From positions 53,752,333 to 53,816,332 of the forward strand of contig CM053141.1 of NCBI GenBank assembly GCA_028571685.1: a stretch of 64,000 bases of DNA. The letters are read 5' to 3'. The notes below the pieces were generated by a model. It was not told the origin of the DNA, did no database searches, and saw only the letters and a list, made by a program, of their open reading frames with translations. Of this stretch, positions 1 through 11,267 are shown in pieces. The stretch is from Heterohyrax brucei (taxonomy: Eukaryota > Chordata > Mammalia > Hyracoidea > Procaviidae). Made by a program: the position numbers and the translations under genes. How positions within the stretch are numbered: position 1 is the first letter of the stretch; every line of letters begins with the position of its first letter.

Positions 1-63
1 CTTTGGGTTGTGGGTCATAGTTTTTCTCTTGTTTTGAGGGCAGAGGTTTGGTGGAACAGTTGT

Positions 64-1706
64 TGTTATTGCTAGGTATTACCAGGTTGCCTCTGACTCA
101 TGGGGACCCTACGTACAACAGAAGGAGATGTCCCCCTTTCTTGCACCATCCTCACAATCCTTGTTATGCTTGAGCTCATTGTTGCAGCTGCCATGCCAAT
201 CCATCTCACTGAGGGTCTTTCTTTTTTTCTGTGACCCTCTCTCTACTGTACCAACCATGGTGTCCTTCTCCGGGGAATGAGTCCTCCTGATATGTGTCCA
301 AAGTATGAGCGATATGCTCTAGACACTCTTCCTTCTAATGAGCATTCTGACTGTATTTCCTCCAAAACAGATTTGTTCATTATTTTTACAGACCATGGCA
401 TATTCAGTACTCTTCATCAACACCATAATTCAAAGGTGTCATTTCTTCTTTGGACTTCCGTTTTCATTGCCTAGCTTTCACGAGCATAAGTGGTGACTGA
501 AAACATGACAGCTTGGCAAGGCATAGCTTCCTCTTCAAGGTGATATTTTTGCCTTTTTTAAAACACTTTAAAGAGGTTATTTACAGCAGATTTGAATGAC
601 ACAGTGTCTCTTCATTTCTTGAGTGCTGCTTCTTTGAGAATTGATTATACGTGCAAGTAAAAAAGAAATCTTTTACAACTTTAACGTTTTCTTTTTTATG
701 TTTCCTACTGATCTAGTTATGATGATGTCTGTTTTCTTTACATTAAAATGTAATCTGTACTGAAGGCTGTGGTCTTTGACCTTCATTAGTAAGTGCTTCA
801 AGTCCTCTTCAGTTTTCACCAAACAAGGTTGTGTCATCTGCGTAACATAGATGAGTCTTTATCCAACCCTGATGCGGAGTTCCTCGTATACTTCACATGC
901 TTTGACTGTCTGCTTGGCACACAGACTGAATGACTATGGCAAAAGGATACAACACTGATGTATACCTTTCCTGCCTTTAGAACATGCAGTATCCCCTTGT
1001 TCTGTTTGAAAGACTGCCTCATGATCTCTGTACACATTCCTCATGAGCACAATTAAGTCTTCTGGAATTTTCATTCTTTGTGATGTTATCCATAATATAT
1101 TATGATCCACATGGTCAAATGCCTTTGCATAGTCAATAAAACACATGTAAACATCTTTTTGGTTTTCTCTGCCTTCAGCCAGGATCCACCTGACAGCAGT
1201 AGTGGTATCCCTAGTTTTATGTACTCTGCTAAATCCAGCTTTAATTTCTGGAAGTTGCCCATTTATGTATTACTGCAACTGTTGTTAAATAATCTGCAGC
1301 AACTTTTCACTGGTATGCAATATAAAGGATGCTGTTCAATAGTTCACACATTCCATTGGATCATTTTCTTTGGAATAGACACAAATACGGATTTCTTTCT
1401 GTTTGGCCAAGTAGCTGTCTTACAAATTTCTTGACAGATGAATACCTCCAATGTTGTATCCGGTCACTGGAACATCACAGTTAATATTCCATCAATTGCT
1501 GGAGGTTTGTTTTTCACCAGTGACTTCAGTGCTGCTTGGATATCTTCCTTCAGTACCTTTGGTTCTTGATCACATGCTACCTCTTGAGATGACTGAACAT
1601 TAACCATTTTTTTTTGGTTTAGTGACTCTGTGTATTCTTTTTATCTTTTTTTTTCTGATACTTCTTGTATCAAAATTTAATATTTTCTCTGTAGAATCCT
1701 TCAGTG
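64..1706 (-). mobile_element. RTE (BovB-like) LINE, 3' half
   Basis: This is the minus-strand 3' half of an RTE-clade non-LTR retrotransposon. Read on the minus strand it runs from just upstream of the reverse transcriptase domain to the 3' UTR. It matches the other RTE copies in this window over its whole length. The 3' terminus near position 64 has the short 'aacaac'-type simple tail typical of RTE rather than a poly(A). The coding frame is broken many times. Its upstream end meets an inverted 5' piece at about 1722. Confidence 0.85.
934..1146 (-). pseudogene. RTE reverse transcriptase fragment
   Basis: This 70-codon open stretch is a remnant of the RTE reverse transcriptase palm. Near its start it contains CFIDYAKAFDHVDHN, which carries the first catalytic Asp (FIDYAKAFD). 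It continues into the LMRNVY..GV-Q-CILLP region that leads to the catalytic YADD box. The YADD region lies in another frame around 850 and is damaged. It is a fragment of a dead element, not a gene. Confidence 0.8.
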
Positions 1707-1721
1707 TTCAATATTCCATGT

Positions 1722-2160
1722 GACTGGGTTTTGGTACTGTAGGGGCTTGCATGTTGCTATGATATGAAAAGATATGCCACAGGTATTCAAATTCCAACAG
1801 AATGACCCTTCATGGACAGATTTCACTGAATTTCCGAACTAAGACAGACTAGGAAGAAGGACCTGGAGGTCTTCTTCTGAAAAGAATTAGCCGATTAAAA
1901 TCCTATGAATAGGAGAGGACCATTGTCTGATATAGTGCTGGAAGATGAGCTCCTCAGATTGGAAGACACTCAAAAGATAACTGAGGTAGAGTTTCCTCCT
2001 CTAAGTAGAGTCGACCTCAATGAAGTATATGGAGTCAAGCTTTCAGAACCTTCATTTGCTGATTTGGCACTACTCAAAAGAAGAAGAAATAGTTGTGAAC
2101 TCCCATTACTAACTGGAATGTAGAATGAATGAAGTATGAATCTAGGAACACTGGAAGTGT
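1722..2160 (+). mobile_element. RTE 5' end, inverted relative to its 3' half
   Basis: This matches the 5' UTR and ORF start of the RTE copies at 7798 and 36884, including 'gcttgcatgttgct', 'aagacagactaggaagaagg' and 'agtagagtcgacct'. It lies on the plus strand, head-to-head with the minus-strand 3' half that ends at about 1706. About 15 bases separate the two. The order (internal break joined to the element's own 5' end) is what twin priming produces. Similarity fades at about 2160, and 2161-2573 holds nothing I recognise. Confidence 0.75.
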
Positions 2161-2573
2161 GATAATTACCAGAGTGAAACCTGCTGTGAAAATGTAAATT
2201 GGAGTGGATGGTTTAACTGTCAGACTTTTGAATCACTATTTGTTAATGTGTGATTTTAATGTGTCTGGAATTTACTGATTTTCCTTTGAGATGCCTGTAA
2301 GAAAAATGTATTACTAATGCTGGGCAGTAATTGAATAGGCACGACAAATATCATGTGCCATTGTATAAAAATAGATACTGATATAAGCAAAACATAGTAG
2401 CAGTCTTGAACAGACTTTTAAGGAATGGCTGTTTAAGTTCCTGTCCCTAAATTAGAATACTTTGTTGAATCTTCTTTGAAGGTGACTGCTGACTGACTCC
2501 TGCCTTTGTGGGATATTTTGACATTGCATAGAGTATGACAACTAATTTTTAGATTCCTGCTGAGTTCTTGTAA

Positions 2574-2903
2574 AAAGCCCTAGTGGCATCACCATTAAGC
2601 ACTTGGCTGCTAACCAAAAGGTCAAAGGTTCAGCTGCTACATGGGACAAAAATGTGATAGTCTGTTTCTGTCATGATTACAGCCTTGGAAACCTTATGGG
2701 TAGTTGTACTCTGGCAGCGGTTAAGACCTTGGCTGCTAACCAAAAGGTCAACAGTTGAAATCTACCAGCTGCTCCATGGAATCCCTGTGGGGAAGTTCAC
2801 CTCTGTCCTATAAAGTTGCTGTGAGTAGGAATCAACTCAACAGCAATGGGTTTGGGTTTCATAGGGTTACTATGAGTCGGAATTGACCTAATAGTATTGA
2901 GAC
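2574..2903 (+). mobile_element. AfroSINE, long type, split by another AfroSINE
   Basis: This tRNA-headed SINE starts at 'agccctagtggcatcacc'. It includes the extra middle segment of the long type ('ctgtttctgtcatgattaca'). It is interrupted at about 2710 and resumes at about 2860 with 'catagggttactatgagtc'. A second, short-type copy occupies the gap, so this long-type copy is the older of the two. Confidence 0.85.
2711..2859 (+). mobile_element. AfroSINE, short type, nested
   Basis: The copy is slightly 5'-truncated and begins at 'ggcagcggttaagacc'. It contains the B-box-like 'gctgctaaccaaaaggtc' and ends at 'caacagcaatgggtttgg'. It lacks the extra middle segment of the long type. It interrupts the host AfroSINE exactly, because the host sequence continues on both sides. 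Confidence 0.85.
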
Positions 2904-4230
2904 TTTTATTTTATTTTATTTTTACTTCACTCTTGCCTGCTAAACACACCTTTGCTATGAAGCTGTATTTATGATGGAGGCAGGGGAATTGACTACTTAA
3001 GAAAAATAAAAGCAGGAGTAATTGAGAAGATACAAATAAAATCTTCCCATTAAAGATTTTAGTTACGGTCACAGAACATAAGGGGTCCAGATGCCAAGAT
3101 AAATCTTTGGAATTCTTTTGTGACCAGTAACCAAACCTGACTTTGGTAAATACTTGACTTCAAAACTATCTGCATATAGAGTTGACAGGCTTAACCAACA
3201 CCCAATACTACCTCTTCTCTAGACTATTCTATCAGCCACATCTATTGTTTTACATTATAAAATTTTATAGGGTATACAAAGTTGTAGTGAAAACAGTCAT
3301 CATGTTGCATTAACTATGAAGAATTAAGAAATACCATTACAAGAAGTGTGGACCAAAAATCATGGATGAAGAGAGGGTGTTACCCACCGGTAGTTTTAGT
3401 GCTTCTGCTAGAATTAGGATCAGTAATTAAGAGAGGAAGAAACTGGGACTAAGAGATAGTGGAGAAGTTGTCAAACTGTTAACATTAAAGTCTAAATGCA
3501 CTTGAAAACTTTTTGATACCTGAATGGTTTGTGTCTTTGTGAGTGTTGGTGCAAAATGAAACAATTTTTGGTTGATCTTTCACGAGGCAACTATTTTTTC
3601 ATTGTTTTTAAAACATTTAACTTTTTTTCTTTCTGCTTTACTTACTATGAGGGTCAGAGATATTTCAAGGACATAAAAAAGTAGACATAATAGAGGGGGA
3701 GTTATTTTCATGGTTCCAGAAAGGAATCTCTGATTTAACACTATACCTCAGAAGGTGATTGCTGTTCATTCCTTTCAGTGTCTTTTTAATTTAGGGCCAA
3801 AGTTTTTACTTATATGTGGTTAAATAAATTAAACATAAACATAAAATAAGTGTATTTTTCCTGTTTGTACAGAAACATGTCCTATTTTCAAGAAAATGGA
3901 TGATGCTAACTTCGTTGACATTGTATACTTTATTTATAACAAAATTTACAAAAATACGAAACTTCAAAATCTAATTATAACTTTATTAATAAGTTAAACC
4001 CACACATTATTTAACAGTGGTAACCATTATTTTCCAGTAAAGGGCCTGTAGTCATGACTGAAAAGTAGTTGTGTTTCAACATTTTGTTTCCTAACAGTGC
4101 TTGCTGTAAGGGAGTCCATGCAATGAGAATTACAATGTTACTTGACTGGGTGGTTGTGAGCAGAAAATGTTCTGGTACGTGAATTATTACCACTGAAGAG
4201 TCTAGAAAATTATAGGCAATCAATAAATAC
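2904..4230. other. no recognised gene
   Basis: This is AT-rich sequence with only short chance open frames. I see no splice-bounded coding pattern and no repeat family I can name. Confidence 0.5.
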
Positions 4231-4781
4231 AGGCTCTGACAATTAAGCCCACGAACTTAATTTTTGTAAGTGCTACATACCTCACTGCTGAATATCACTA
4301 TGGTCACCTTTCAAGTACTCTTTTTAGGAAACTATGCACCAATGCCAGCACCTAGTCTACTCTTCAAAGCAATTTGGAACTATTTCTGGAATGGCCATTG
4401 CATGTGGTGGCAATTTCACAAACTTAATTATATAGGTGTCCATGAGGGAGTTTTTAGCCAGTAAACAATTAACTACATTGGAACACCTTCCCTACTCACC
4501 TAATCAGACCTCATTGACTTTTTTCTTTACTGGAAGATAAAGGAAATTTTGAAAGAAAGACATTTTGATGTCATTCAGGACATCAAAGTTAATACAATGA
4601 CAGCTCTGATGGCCATTCCAGAAAAAGAGTTCCAAAATTGCTTTGAAGGATGGACTAGGGTCTGGTGTTGGTGCATAGCTTCCCAAGCGGAGTACTTCAA
4701 AGGTGAAGGCAGGGATGCTCAGCGATCGGGTATGCAGCACTCTTTCTAGGATGAGTCCGTGAACTTAAGGGGCAATCTTTG
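4231..4781 (+). mobile_element. snap-back mariner-like element, copy 1
   Basis: The left arm (about 4231-4400) is the reverse complement of the right arm (about 4600-4781); for example 'ggaactatttctgg' pairs with the 'ccagaaaaagagttcc' region. The terminal motif resembles 'tctgacaattaag'. The centre and right arm decode on the plus strand, with frameshifts, to the C-terminal part of a mariner transposase (KEFQNCFEGWTRVW). The long arms and missing N-terminus make it a non-autonomous fold-back element. Four related copies lie elsewhere in the window. Confidence 0.75.
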
Positions 4782-4845
4782 TATTCATTTCTCTACCTTA
4801 CCTCCACTTGGGGTCCTGTCCTCCACCTTACTGTAGTACTCAAAC

Positions 4846-4885
4846 CAGTGCCATCCAGCCAACGTGGACTCATAGCAATCTGTCT
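4846..4885 (-). mobile_element. AfroSINE 3' tail fragment
   Basis: A very short piece, 'ccagtgccatccagccaacg' then 'tggactcatagcaatc', matches the minus-strand 3' end shared by AfroSINE and RTE. The rest of the element is missing. Confidence 0.5.
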
Positions 4886-4985
4886 TTTATTTTAACTATT
4901 TTTGTCAAAATTTACCCGACATATTACTTTGTCACATAACCTTCGTTATTTTTTACTTCTAATTGGCTCTTCTTTCTTAAGCAAT

Positions 4986-5480
4986 ACTGTAAAGTTTTTT
5001 TTTTTTTATTATGACTGAGTGAAAATGTACATTCACGTATAAATTTACATGCCCACCTATATGCAGCTTCCACTGCTCTCCCTGTCCGGTGACAGCACAC
5101 TATTCCTCTCTGCTCCATACGTGTCTCATCCTCCCAACAGCCTCCTTTCCCCTCCTCTCCACCCACTCTCCTTCCTCCAGCCAGAGTTCCACAGGATGAT
5201 ATCCTATAGATGCATAGAACTATAAAGTGCATCCACATATGGTCATTCTGCATTGCCAAGTCCAATCCATTCCTGTCCGAAGCGTGGACCTTCCTTATGA
5301 TTTATGGTCAAGGGCAGCATCAGGGCAAGGGGCTGTGCTCCCAGGGGAACCCCAAAGTTGCTGGGCCATCAATTGTGATCTTTTAGTGGAGATCTCAGGG
5401 TACACCCCCTTTTTATTCTTATGTTGTCAATGAGACTCAACTTAGTGAGTTCTATCGTGGCTATCACTGGTTAATAAACA
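4986..5480 (-). mobile_element. L1 3' UTR fragment
   Basis: It begins with a T-tract (about 4995-5010), which is the poly(A) of a minus-strand L1. It then closely matches the L1 3' UTR at 45045-45520 ('gctctccctg', 'gaagcgtggaccttc'). No ORF2 sequence is present, so the copy is strongly 5'-truncated. A candidate target duplication is ttcttaagcaat (4974-4985) against ttcttaagtaat (5481-5492). Confidence 0.8.
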
Positions 5481-5689
5481 TTCTTAAGTAATCTCTATAC
5501 CCCAAATATCTCTGGGCCATTCAAGCCACACAAGACAAAACTTAGTTGTCCATATATGTAAACTTCGATGACTTTTTGTTTCTGATTATTCTGTTCATGT
5601 TGACTTGGCCTCCTTGTATTTACAGCATTTGAAGATATCTCAATTTTGATGTTTACAGTGTATTTAAGTCACTTATATTCTCTGATAAC

Positions 5690-5800
5690 AGCAACCTCTT
5701 CAGAAAGAGAATCATGTGTCATCAACTTCCTATCTCTGGTGCTTAGCACAGAGTCTGGTCTGTAGAAGGCGTGCAATGCGCAATTGTTGGATAAATGAGT
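5690..5800 (+). repeat. L2/MIR-type old repeat fragment
   Basis: The phrase 'gcttagcacagagtctgg' followed by 'gttggataaatgag' resembles the common 3' end of ancient mammalian L2 and MIR repeats. It is assigned from memory of that motif. Confidence 0.45.
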
Positions 5801-5817
5801 CTCAGTCCATTAACTTA

Positions 5818-6015
5818 GGAGCCCTGGTAGCATAGTGGTTAAGAGCTCAGCTGTTAAACTAAAGGTTGACGTTTTGAATCCACCAGCTGTTCTACAGGAG
5901 AGTCACATGGCAATCTGCTTCCTTAAAGATTATAGCTTTGAAAACCACACAGGGCAGTTCTACTTGTCCTAGGGGGCCGCTAGGAGTCAGCATCAACGAG
6001 TACACAGTGACAACA
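5818..6015 (+). mobile_element. AfroSINE, long type
   Basis: The 5' box is 'gagccctggtagcatagtgg', the middle segment is 'caatctgcttccttaaagat', and the 3' end is a degraded 'gctaggagtcagcatcaac'. It is a complete but diverged copy. Confidence 0.85.
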
Positions 6016-6913
6016 GATCATTAACTACTTACCAGATACAGAAACCAGGCAGTGAAACTGTGCGACCAGGTAGGTTTCAACCTGTTATTAACTCCCTAGT
6101 GAATGAAGGATGGAGTACAGCTTCTCAGCACACACCAAGAGCTTACTCAGAGAGTTGTGTGCAGTTTCCAAAGTGCCAACTATAACCCTTCTCTTTTCCT
6201 TCTAAGGTGAAAATTTAGCAAAATGCAAGTAAGAGTTACGATATTTAGAGGAATAGTCATGAGAAAACTTGATTTCCTCAGAAGCATTCTTTTAATAAAA
6301 AATAAATTTTCTCCATCATTGTTAAATATGTTATTTTTTTTCTATATGGAGAAACCATAAACTGGAATCAACTTGACAGCAACTGTGAAAACAAATATGT
6401 ATATGTGTATATGTATGTGTGTATGTGTATATGTATATGAAAATATTGTAATTTTAACACAAGTCACAGTGAAATTACATTTTATAGAAATTATTAGGCC
6501 TTTGACCTTGACAATAATACTGTATCTTATTCTTGAAAATTTTCAGGAATACTGAAGTAGCTGTGAATTTCTACAGTAGAGGTGAAAATATAACATGCAT
6601 GTCTGTTAACAAAACAACAATAAAAATCATCATTCATCAGACCTTGTCCTAGAATTGTGTTTATATTTTCAGTTAAATAAATGCTTTTCTAATAGACAAC
6701 TTGCCATCAGAACTTGAAACTGTCAGAGAAAATTTGACTATTGCTTGATTATACAGGAGTCCTGCTTTTATATGGGGCTTGTGGAAGAAAGGAGATTCAT
6801 TTATCTCCTCTGTGTTAGGAAAACAGTTTGACGTGAAGAGAATTTTCACGCCCAAGAATATGCTTCTGCAGTATATTTTGCCTACATATACTATATTTCT
6901 TTCTTGTTCTACT
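6016..6913. other. unique AT-rich DNA with a TA/TG microsatellite
   Basis: No gene is seen. An imperfect TATG/TGTATG simple repeat lies at about 6395-6440. The open frames there are products of the repeat. Confidence 0.5.
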
Positions 6914-7150
6914 CACCCACTGCCACCGAGATGATTTCAACTCAGAGCAACCTCCCTGTAAGACAGAGTAAAAAACAAAAATCCTTTGTCATCAAGTCTA
7001 CTCTGACTCACAGACACCCTAGAGGTTTTCCAAGGTTGCAAATCTTTACAGAAGCAGACTGCCACGTCTTTCTCCTGAAGAGAAGCTTGTGGATTCCAAC
7101 AGGGAACCTTTTGGTTAGCAGCCAATGTGTTTAACCACTGGATTGTCTCA
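6914..7150 (-). mobile_element. AfroSINE, long type, with doubled tail
   Basis: This is a minus-strand copy. It contains 'aaatctttacagaagcagac' and 'ccttttggttagcagcc' and ends in a degraded 5' box near 7140. Two tail-like segments occur in a row at 6917-6966 and 6984-7030. The first is probably the remnant of an earlier insertion into which this copy went. Confidence 0.75.
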
Positions 7151-7201
7151 GAAAGGAATAATTAAATGGAATATATAATTTAATATCACTTATTACCTAT
7201 T

Positions 7202-7378
7202 CAGGTTCCTTAGTGGTGAAAAGAGGTCTGTGATCAATGACTAACCTACAGTTTGGTGGTTCAAACCCACCCAGTGGTGCTTTCATATACAATATAGCCA
7301 AGAAAACCATGAAAAAGCTATAGTTTTACTCTGTTACACATAGAGCTGCCACAAATCAGGCTTAACTGGCTGACAACA
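7202..7378 (+). mobile_element. AfroSINE, long type, diverged
   Basis: It starts at 'caggttccttagtggtgaa', includes 'tggttcaaacccaccca', and ends near 'gcttaactggctgacaaca'. The middle segment is degraded. It is among the more diverged copies here. Confidence 0.7.
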
Positions 7379-7797
7379 GCTTGGATAGTTTTTATTACCC
7401 ATTCCACAAAGCTGATTTTAATGTCTTCCTGTGGTATTAGCTAAGCTATATGAACATCAAAATATGTGAAACCTCAGTGGGCCAAAAAAAAAAATAATAA
7501 TAATAAGTTTATTCTGGTCAGGTTACCCCTCAGTTGTGGTAAAATAGACACTTCATTCCAGTTTGATTTCATGAAATAATGTAAATGAGCGAACAAAAGA
7601 GCCATGATCTAGAAAAATGCTGATGGTTGTAGTTAGGTAAATAGAGAGCAGGAAAATCTCACACAAGCAATCCCATAGTTCTACACAGAAGTGCCGCATG
7701 TCAATTTCGCACACAGTCTTTACCCCAAGTAGGTCATCTCCACTTTCAACATCAAGGTTGCTTAGAACCACGTTTCCTTTCTTTACTCAGAAGTTGT
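7379..7797. other. no recognised gene
   Basis: This is unique DNA with an A-rich/AAT simple tract at about 7483-7505. Short open frames show no family resemblance. Confidence 0.4.
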
Positions 7798-8249
7798 CAG
7801 TAGAGGCTTGCTTGTGGCTGTGGTGCGGTAAGCTATGCCACTGGTATCTAGGTGCAAGCAGGGTCACCCATAGTAGACAAGCTTCAGCTGGGTTTCCAGC
7901 CTAAGACAGACTAGGAAGAAGGACCAGGCAGTCTACTTTTGAAAGGAAGTAGCTAAGGAAAGCCTCATGAATAGCAGCCTAATGTTGTTAGATATGGTGC
8001 CAGAAAGCGAGCCCCCCAGGTTGGAAGGCTCTCAGAAGAAGACTGGTGAAGAGCTGCCTCCTAAAAGTAGAGTCGACCTTAGTGATGTGGATGGAGTAAG
8101 GCCTCTGGAACCTTTGTTCACTGATGTAGCATGACTCAAAATGGTAAGAAACTGCTGCAAATATCCCTTAATAGTGGGGACATGGAATGTACAAAGTATG
8201 AATTTAGGAAAATTGGAAATTGTCAACAATGAAACGGAATGCATAAACA

Positions 8250-8537
8250 TTGGATATCCTAGGCACTGGTGAGCTGAAATGGACAGGTTTTGGGCATTTT
8301 GAATCTGACAGTTGTATGGTCTACTATGCTGGCAAAAAACACTTGAAGAGGAACAGTGTTGCATTCATCATCAAAAAGAACACTTCAAGAAATGTTCTGA
8401 AGTACAACACTGTCAGTGATAGGATGATATCCATATGCCTACAAGGAAGGCAAGTTAATATGACTGCTATTCAAATTTATACACCAACCACCAAGGCCAA
8501 AGATGATGAGATTGAAGATTTTTACCAGCTTCTGTAG
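8250..8537 (+). pseudogene. RTE endonuclease fragment
   Basis: This 95-codon open stretch is the first half of the AP-like endonuclease domain of the RTE polyprotein. It begins near the ELKWTG motif, which carries the metal-binding Glu. It runs through a region ending IQIYTPTTKAKDDEIEDFY. The rest of the domain continues after a stop at 8538. The equivalent region appears at 37305-37607 in another RTE copy. Confidence 0.8.
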
Positions 8538-9356
8538 TCTGAAATTGATGAAACATGTAATCACAATGCACTGATAATTACTGGTGACTGGAATGCAAAA
8601 GTGGGAAACAGAGAAGAAGGATTGGTATTTGGAAAACACAGCCTTGGTGATAGAAATAATGCCAGAGATTGCATGAGAGAATTTTGCAATGCTAACAACT
8701 TTTTCATTTCAAATAACTTTCTTAACCAACATGAACGGTAACTGTACACATGGACCTCACCAGATGGAATACACAGGAACCAAATTCACGACATCTGTGG
8801 AAAAAGATGATGGAAAAGCTCCATATCAGCAGTTAGAACAAGACCACGTACTGACTGTGGCACAGATTATCAGTTGCTCACATGCAGATTCAAGCTGAAA
8901 CTGAAGAAAATTAGAATAAGTACATAAGATCCAAAGTTTGACCTTGAGTATATCCCAGCTAAGTTTAGGTCACCTCAAGGACAGCTTTGATGCACTGGTC
9001 ACTAATAACCAAAGACCAGACAAGTTGTGCAATATCAAAGACATCATCCATGAAGTGAGCAAGAGATCGTCAAAAAGGCAGGAGAAAGAAAAGGCCAAAT
9101 TGGATGTCAGAAGAGACTCTGAAACTTGCTCCTGAACATTGAGCTGCTAAAGCAAAAGGAAGAACTGGTGAAGTAAAAGACCTAAACAGAAGATTTCAAA
9201 GAGCAGCTTGAGAAGACCAAAGAAAATATTATAATGACATGTGCAAAGAGCTGGAAATGGAAAACCAGAAGGGAAGAACATGTTCTGCATTTCTCAAGCT
9301 GAAAGAATTGAAGAAAAACTTCAAGCCTCAAGTTGCAATAGTGAAGGATTCTGTCA

Positions 9357-9502
9357 AGCCAAGCCAGGTGCCATCGAGTCGGATCTGACTCATGGCGACC
9401 CTAGAAGCCAGAGTAGAACTGACTCCTAGAGTATTCAAGGAGCACCTGGTGGATTTTGGGTAGCAGTGCTAGCACTTAACTCACTACACCACCAGGGTTT
9501 CA
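9357..9502 (-). mobile_element. AfroSINE, short type, nested in RTE
   Basis: It starts with the tail 'caagccaagccaggtgcc' and then 'atcgagtcggatctgactc', and ends at 'acaccaccagggtttcac'. RTE linker sequence continues on both sides, so the SINE inserted after the RTE. Its tail carries the variant ending also seen at 59815-59907. Confidence 0.85.
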
Positions 9503-10591
9503 CTATAAAATGACTCAGGGAAAACAAAAAGTAGATGGAAGTAATACAGAGTCACTATACCGATGAAAGAACTAGCCCAAGTTCGGCCATTTGAAGAGGC
9601 AGGTATGATCAGGAACCCAAGGCACTGAAGGAAGAAGTTGAAGCTGCATTCAAGGCATTGGCAAGACACAGGGCTTCAGGAGTTGATGGAATGTCAACTG
9701 TGATATTTCAACCAACAGATGCAGCACTGGGACTGCTCACTCATCTATGTCAGGAAATTGGGAGCACAGCTACCTGGCCAACTGACTGGAAGAGATTCAT
9801 ATTTATGCCCATTCAATAGAAAGTTGGCCCAACCAAATGTGAAAATTACTGAACAATATCGCTGATATCACACACAAGTAAAATTTTGCTCAAGATCATT
9901 CAAAAGTGACTGCAACAGTATACTGACAAGGAACTGCCAGAAATTCAAGTGGGGTTCAGAAGAGGATGTGGAACCAGGGATATCATCACTGATGTCAGAT
10001 GGATCTTGGCTGAAAGCAAAGAACACAGAAAGATGTCTACTTGTGTTTCATTGACTATGCAAAAGCATTTGACTGTGCAAATCATACTAAATTATGGCTA
10101 ATGTGGAGAACAGGAATTCCAGAACACCTAACTGTGCTCTTAAGAAATCTGTGTATGGGTCAAGTGGCATTCATGTGAACAGAGCAAGGGAGCACTGCCT
10201 GGTTTAAAGTCAGGAAAGGTGTGCATCAGGGTTGTATCCTCTCACCATCCTTTTTTTAATTTGTATGCTGAGCAAATAATCCGAGAAGCCGGATTCTATG
10301 AAGAACATGGCATCAGGATTGGAAGAGGGCTCATTATCAATGTGCGTTACACAGATGATACCACCTTACTTGCTGAAAGTGAAGAAGATTTGAGACATAA
10401 AGATCAAGGACCACAACCTTCAGTATGGATTGCACTTCAACATCAAGAAAACAAAAATCCTTACAACTGGACTAGTAAGCAACATTGTCATAAATGGAGA
10501 AAATGTTAAAGTTGTCAAGGATTTCATTTTACTTTGTTCCACAGTCAACGCCCATTGAAGCAGCAGTCAGGAAATCAAAAGACATGTTGCA

Positions 10592-10999
10592 TTGGGAAAA
10601 TCTGCAAAGGACCTCTTTAAAGTACTCAAATGTAAAGATGTCACCTTGAAGACTACAGTGCGTCTGACTCAAGCCATCATATTTTCAATTGCATCATATG
10701 TGTGTGAGAGCTGGACAATGAACAAAGAAGACCGAAGAAGAACTGATGCCTTTGAATTGTGGTGTTGGAGAAGAATGTTAAATGTACCATGGACCACCAA
10801 AATAACAAACAGATCTGTTCTGGAAGAAGTACAACCAGAGTGCTCCTTGGAAGCAAAGATAGCAGGACTGCCTCTTATATACTTTGGACACACCAATCGC
10901 CTGAGAAAGACGTCATGCTTGGTAGAATGGAGGGTCAGTGAACAAGAGGAAGATCTTCAACGAGATGGATTGACATTGTGGTCACAACAATGGGCTTAA
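10592..10999 (+). pseudogene. RTE C-terminal domain fragment
   Basis: This 135-codon stretch corresponds to the conserved C-terminal part of RTE/BovB polyproteins. It has MNKEDRRRTDAFELWCWRRM followed by NVPWT and a YFGH motif. It is cut off from the upstream reverse transcriptase by frameshifts between 10350 and 10590. It is a degenerate copy and not expected to be translated. Confidence 0.8.
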
Positions 11000-11224
11000 G
11001 TGTAAAAATGATTGTGGACATGTTGCAAGACCAGGCAGTGTTATGTTCTGTTATTCATAGGGTCACCATGAGTCAGAACTGACTCCACAACACCTGAAAA
11101 CAACAACAACAACTTAGAAGTTGAGTAGATTTAGATTTTATTGAACTGTGGTGGTGCCACCAACCTAATCAGCATTGATGAGAATAAGTGCCAAATCTAA
11201 ATAAAATACTTAAAACAAAATGAT

Positions 11225-11262
11225 AAACGTATATAAGTATACGTGTATATATATATATATAT
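11225..11262. repeat. TA-rich microsatellite
   Basis: An imperfect (TA)n tract with CG/TG interruptions lies directly upstream of the LTR start. Confidence 0.8.
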
Positions 11263-11267
11263 GCACA

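Larger units (their letters stand above)
7798..11115 (+). mobile_element. RTE (BovB-like) LINE, near full length
   Basis: This plus-strand element of about 3.3 kb runs from the 5' UTR ('aagacagactaggaagaagg') to the 3' terminus ('cacctgaaaacaacaac'). The order of domains is an APE-type endonuclease (about 8170-8900), a linker, reverse transcriptase (about 9650-10500) and a C-terminal region (about 10590-11000). Endonuclease landmarks include LIITGDWNAKVG (about 8570). Reverse transcriptase landmarks include CFIDYAKAFD (about 10045) and YTDDTTLL (about 10350), where the usual YADD is altered. Many frameshifts and stops make it inactive. An AfroSINE is inserted at 9357-9502. Confidence 0.9.

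Noticed and set aside
4924..5265. 113-codon minus-strand open frame
   Set aside because: It is antisense-type read-through of an L1 3' UTR; a comparable pattern exists at 45045-45300.
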